From the NCBI GenBank assembly GCA_028826165.1, contig JAPDFW010000059.1, forward strand, positions 1,067,001 to 1,131,000: a stretch of 64,000 nt of DNA, read 5' to 3'. The position numbers and the translations under genes are program-made. How positions within the stretch are numbered: the first letter of the stretch is position 1; each line of letters starts with the position of its first letter. This DNA comes from Anaeramoeba ignava (lineage: Eukaryota; Metamonada; Anaeramoebidae). The notes beneath the pieces are model-generated. The model was not told where the DNA came from. It did no database searches and was given only the letters and a program-made list of their open reading frames with translations. This document shows positions 62,901 through 64,000 of the stretch, in pieces.

Positions 62901-64000
62901 TTTTAATTATTTTCATTTATAAATTTATAAATTCTTTAAAAAATATAAAAATAGAATGTTTTGAAATCAATTTAAAACTTAGGAAATCATTTATTTTTAC
63001 AGAAAAACAATTTATGGTTCGATTTCTATTTCTTAGGAATTTTGAATCTTTTTATCAATTAAATTTATTTAAAGAAAAAGAAAAAATTCAATTAATTTTA
63101 CTTCTTTTAACATTCTTTCAACCTCCAAATTTATTATCATCATCTCTTCCAAATATTGGCATTTCAACTCAAAAACAAAATCAAAATCAAAATCAAATTC
63201 AAAATCAAAATGAAAAACAAAAACAAAATCAAATTCAAAATCAAAATGAAAACAAAATCAAAATCAAAATCAAAATCAAAATGAAAATCAAAATGAAAAT
63301 CAAAATGAAATTCAAAATGAAAATCAAAATGAAAATCAAAATCAAAATCAAAATCAAAATCAAAATCAAAATCAAAATCAAAATCAAAATCAAAATCAAA
63401 ATCAAAATCAAAATCAAAATCAAAATCAAAATGAAAATCAAAATGAAAAACAAAATCAAAATCAAAATCAAAATCAAAATCAAAATCAAAATCAAAATCA
63501 AAATCAAAATCAAAATCAAAAAAATGAAAATCAAAATCAAAAAAAAAATGAAAATCAAAAATCAAAATCAAAAATCAAAATCAAAATCAAAATCAAAATC
63601 AAAAATCAAAATCAAAATGAAAATCAAAATCAAAATCAAAAATCAAAAATCAAAATCAAAATCAAAATCAAAAAAAATCCAATCAAAATCAAAAATCAAA
63701 ATCAAAATCAAAAATCAAAATCAAAATCAATCAAAAATCAAAATCAAAATCAAAATCAAAATCAAAATCAAAATCAAAATCAAAATCAAAATCAAAATCA
63801 AAATCAAAATCAAAATCAAAATCAAAATCAAAATCAAAATCAAAATCAAAATCAAAATCAAAATCAAAATCAAAATCAAAATCAAAATCAAATTCAAAAT
63901 CAAAATCAAATTCAAATTCAAAATCAAAATCAAATTCAAAATCAAAATCAAAATCAAATTGAATGTGGAATAAATGAAATTGATGATTTTTTCCAAACAA
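59904..64000 (+). CDS. BTB-domain protein with S/K and N/Q repeats (3' end outside window)
   Basis: Exon 1 59904..61376, exon 2 61516..61744, exon 3 61820..about 62626, then exons near 62780-62883 and from 63003 to the window end. Residues 1-120 are S/N/K repeats. A BTB/POZ domain is at about 145-260 (SDFKIYCGRDKISIPCHKSI, ARSKYF, FFYNGKFKF). Helical sequence without recognised family follows (KIIEFFLLFQLSFLKW, FLLQFPIFIL, SRFNRQVLFENGIFEFLENL, MVRFLFLRNFESFYQ), split by long NQ runs. The helical half is ARM/HEAT-like in character, but I cannot name it. The frame breaks near 62169, where an AAAAA run has one base more than the repeat, and again in the last NQ tract near 63250. The phase from exon 3 to the 62780 exon does not fit, so models past 62626 are tentative. 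The second half could be a separate gene. Confidence 0.55.
61858..62440 (+). repeat. AAAATC hexamer repeat encoding NQ
   Basis: About 580 bp of AAAATC with a few GAAAATC variants inside the BTB-gene exon 3. The favoured register encodes NQ; a one-base change of register occurs near 62169. Confidence 0.85.
63170..63960 (+). repeat. AAAATC hexamer repeat, terminal tract
   Basis: About 790 bp of AAAATC, GAAAATC and AAAAATC. Registers switch several times. The sequence after it (IECGINEIDDFFQT) looks coding and continues out of the window. Confidence 0.8.

Overview
This is nuclear DNA of a very AT-rich, intron-bearing protist. The evidence is spliceosomal introns (mostly GTAAAT...TAG, about 57-100 bp unless inflated by repeats) and a set of strictly eukaryotic genes: gamma-tubulin complex GCP2, nucleoporin Nup96, VPS34 PI3-kinase, spliceosomal SNW/SKIP, decapping enzyme DCP2, DEK, BTB-TLDc proteins and an ankyrin-RhoGEF. 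The mix of BTB-BACK-TLDc, ankyrin-RhoGEF and ABCH-type genes would suit a free-living amoeba such as Anaeramoeba. That assignment is inference. All three stop codons appear to be used as stops.

Layout. 1-7.6 kb: two tandem BTB-BACK-TLDc genes (minus), each with a huge last intron built of intron-like repeat units. 7.65-11.2 kb: Nup96 (minus) and DEK (plus), divergent. 11.4-20.1 kb: one 7-exon GCP2 gene (minus) whose fourth intron holds a 3.8-kb DNA transposon encoding a transposase fused to a ubiquitin-specific protease. 20.2-27.9 kb: three paralogues of an unrecognised basic domain, separated by blocks of a ~140-bp satellite; a fourth lies at 34.1 kb. 29.2-33.8 kb: VPS34 whose N-terminus is disordered repeats in place of the C2 domain. 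35.2 kb: FN3 pseudogene fragment. 35.7-39.1 kb: ABCH/LolD-type ABC ATPase. 39.3-41.9 kb: SNW1/SKIP. 42-43 kb: AAAT microsatellite. 43.8-47.0 kb: FG-GAP/FN3 membrane protein. 47.3-48.4 kb: type I asparaginase. 49.3-52.8 kb: DCP2, with a probable AT-AC intron and a Q/N-rich tail. 53.0-59.2 kb: ankyrin-DH-PH RhoGEF. 59.9 kb to the end: a Q/N-rich BTB protein that runs off the window.

Two themes dominate. First, introns, linkers and spacers are filled with short repeats, each intron with its own private motif, and most long open frames in the window are shadows of these repeats. Second, single-base frame breaks recur inside low-complexity or homopolymer runs of otherwise intact genes, which suggests assembly indels or rapid decay. 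Gene models were built by hand from reading-frame phase and GT/AG signals, so exon edges are predictions.
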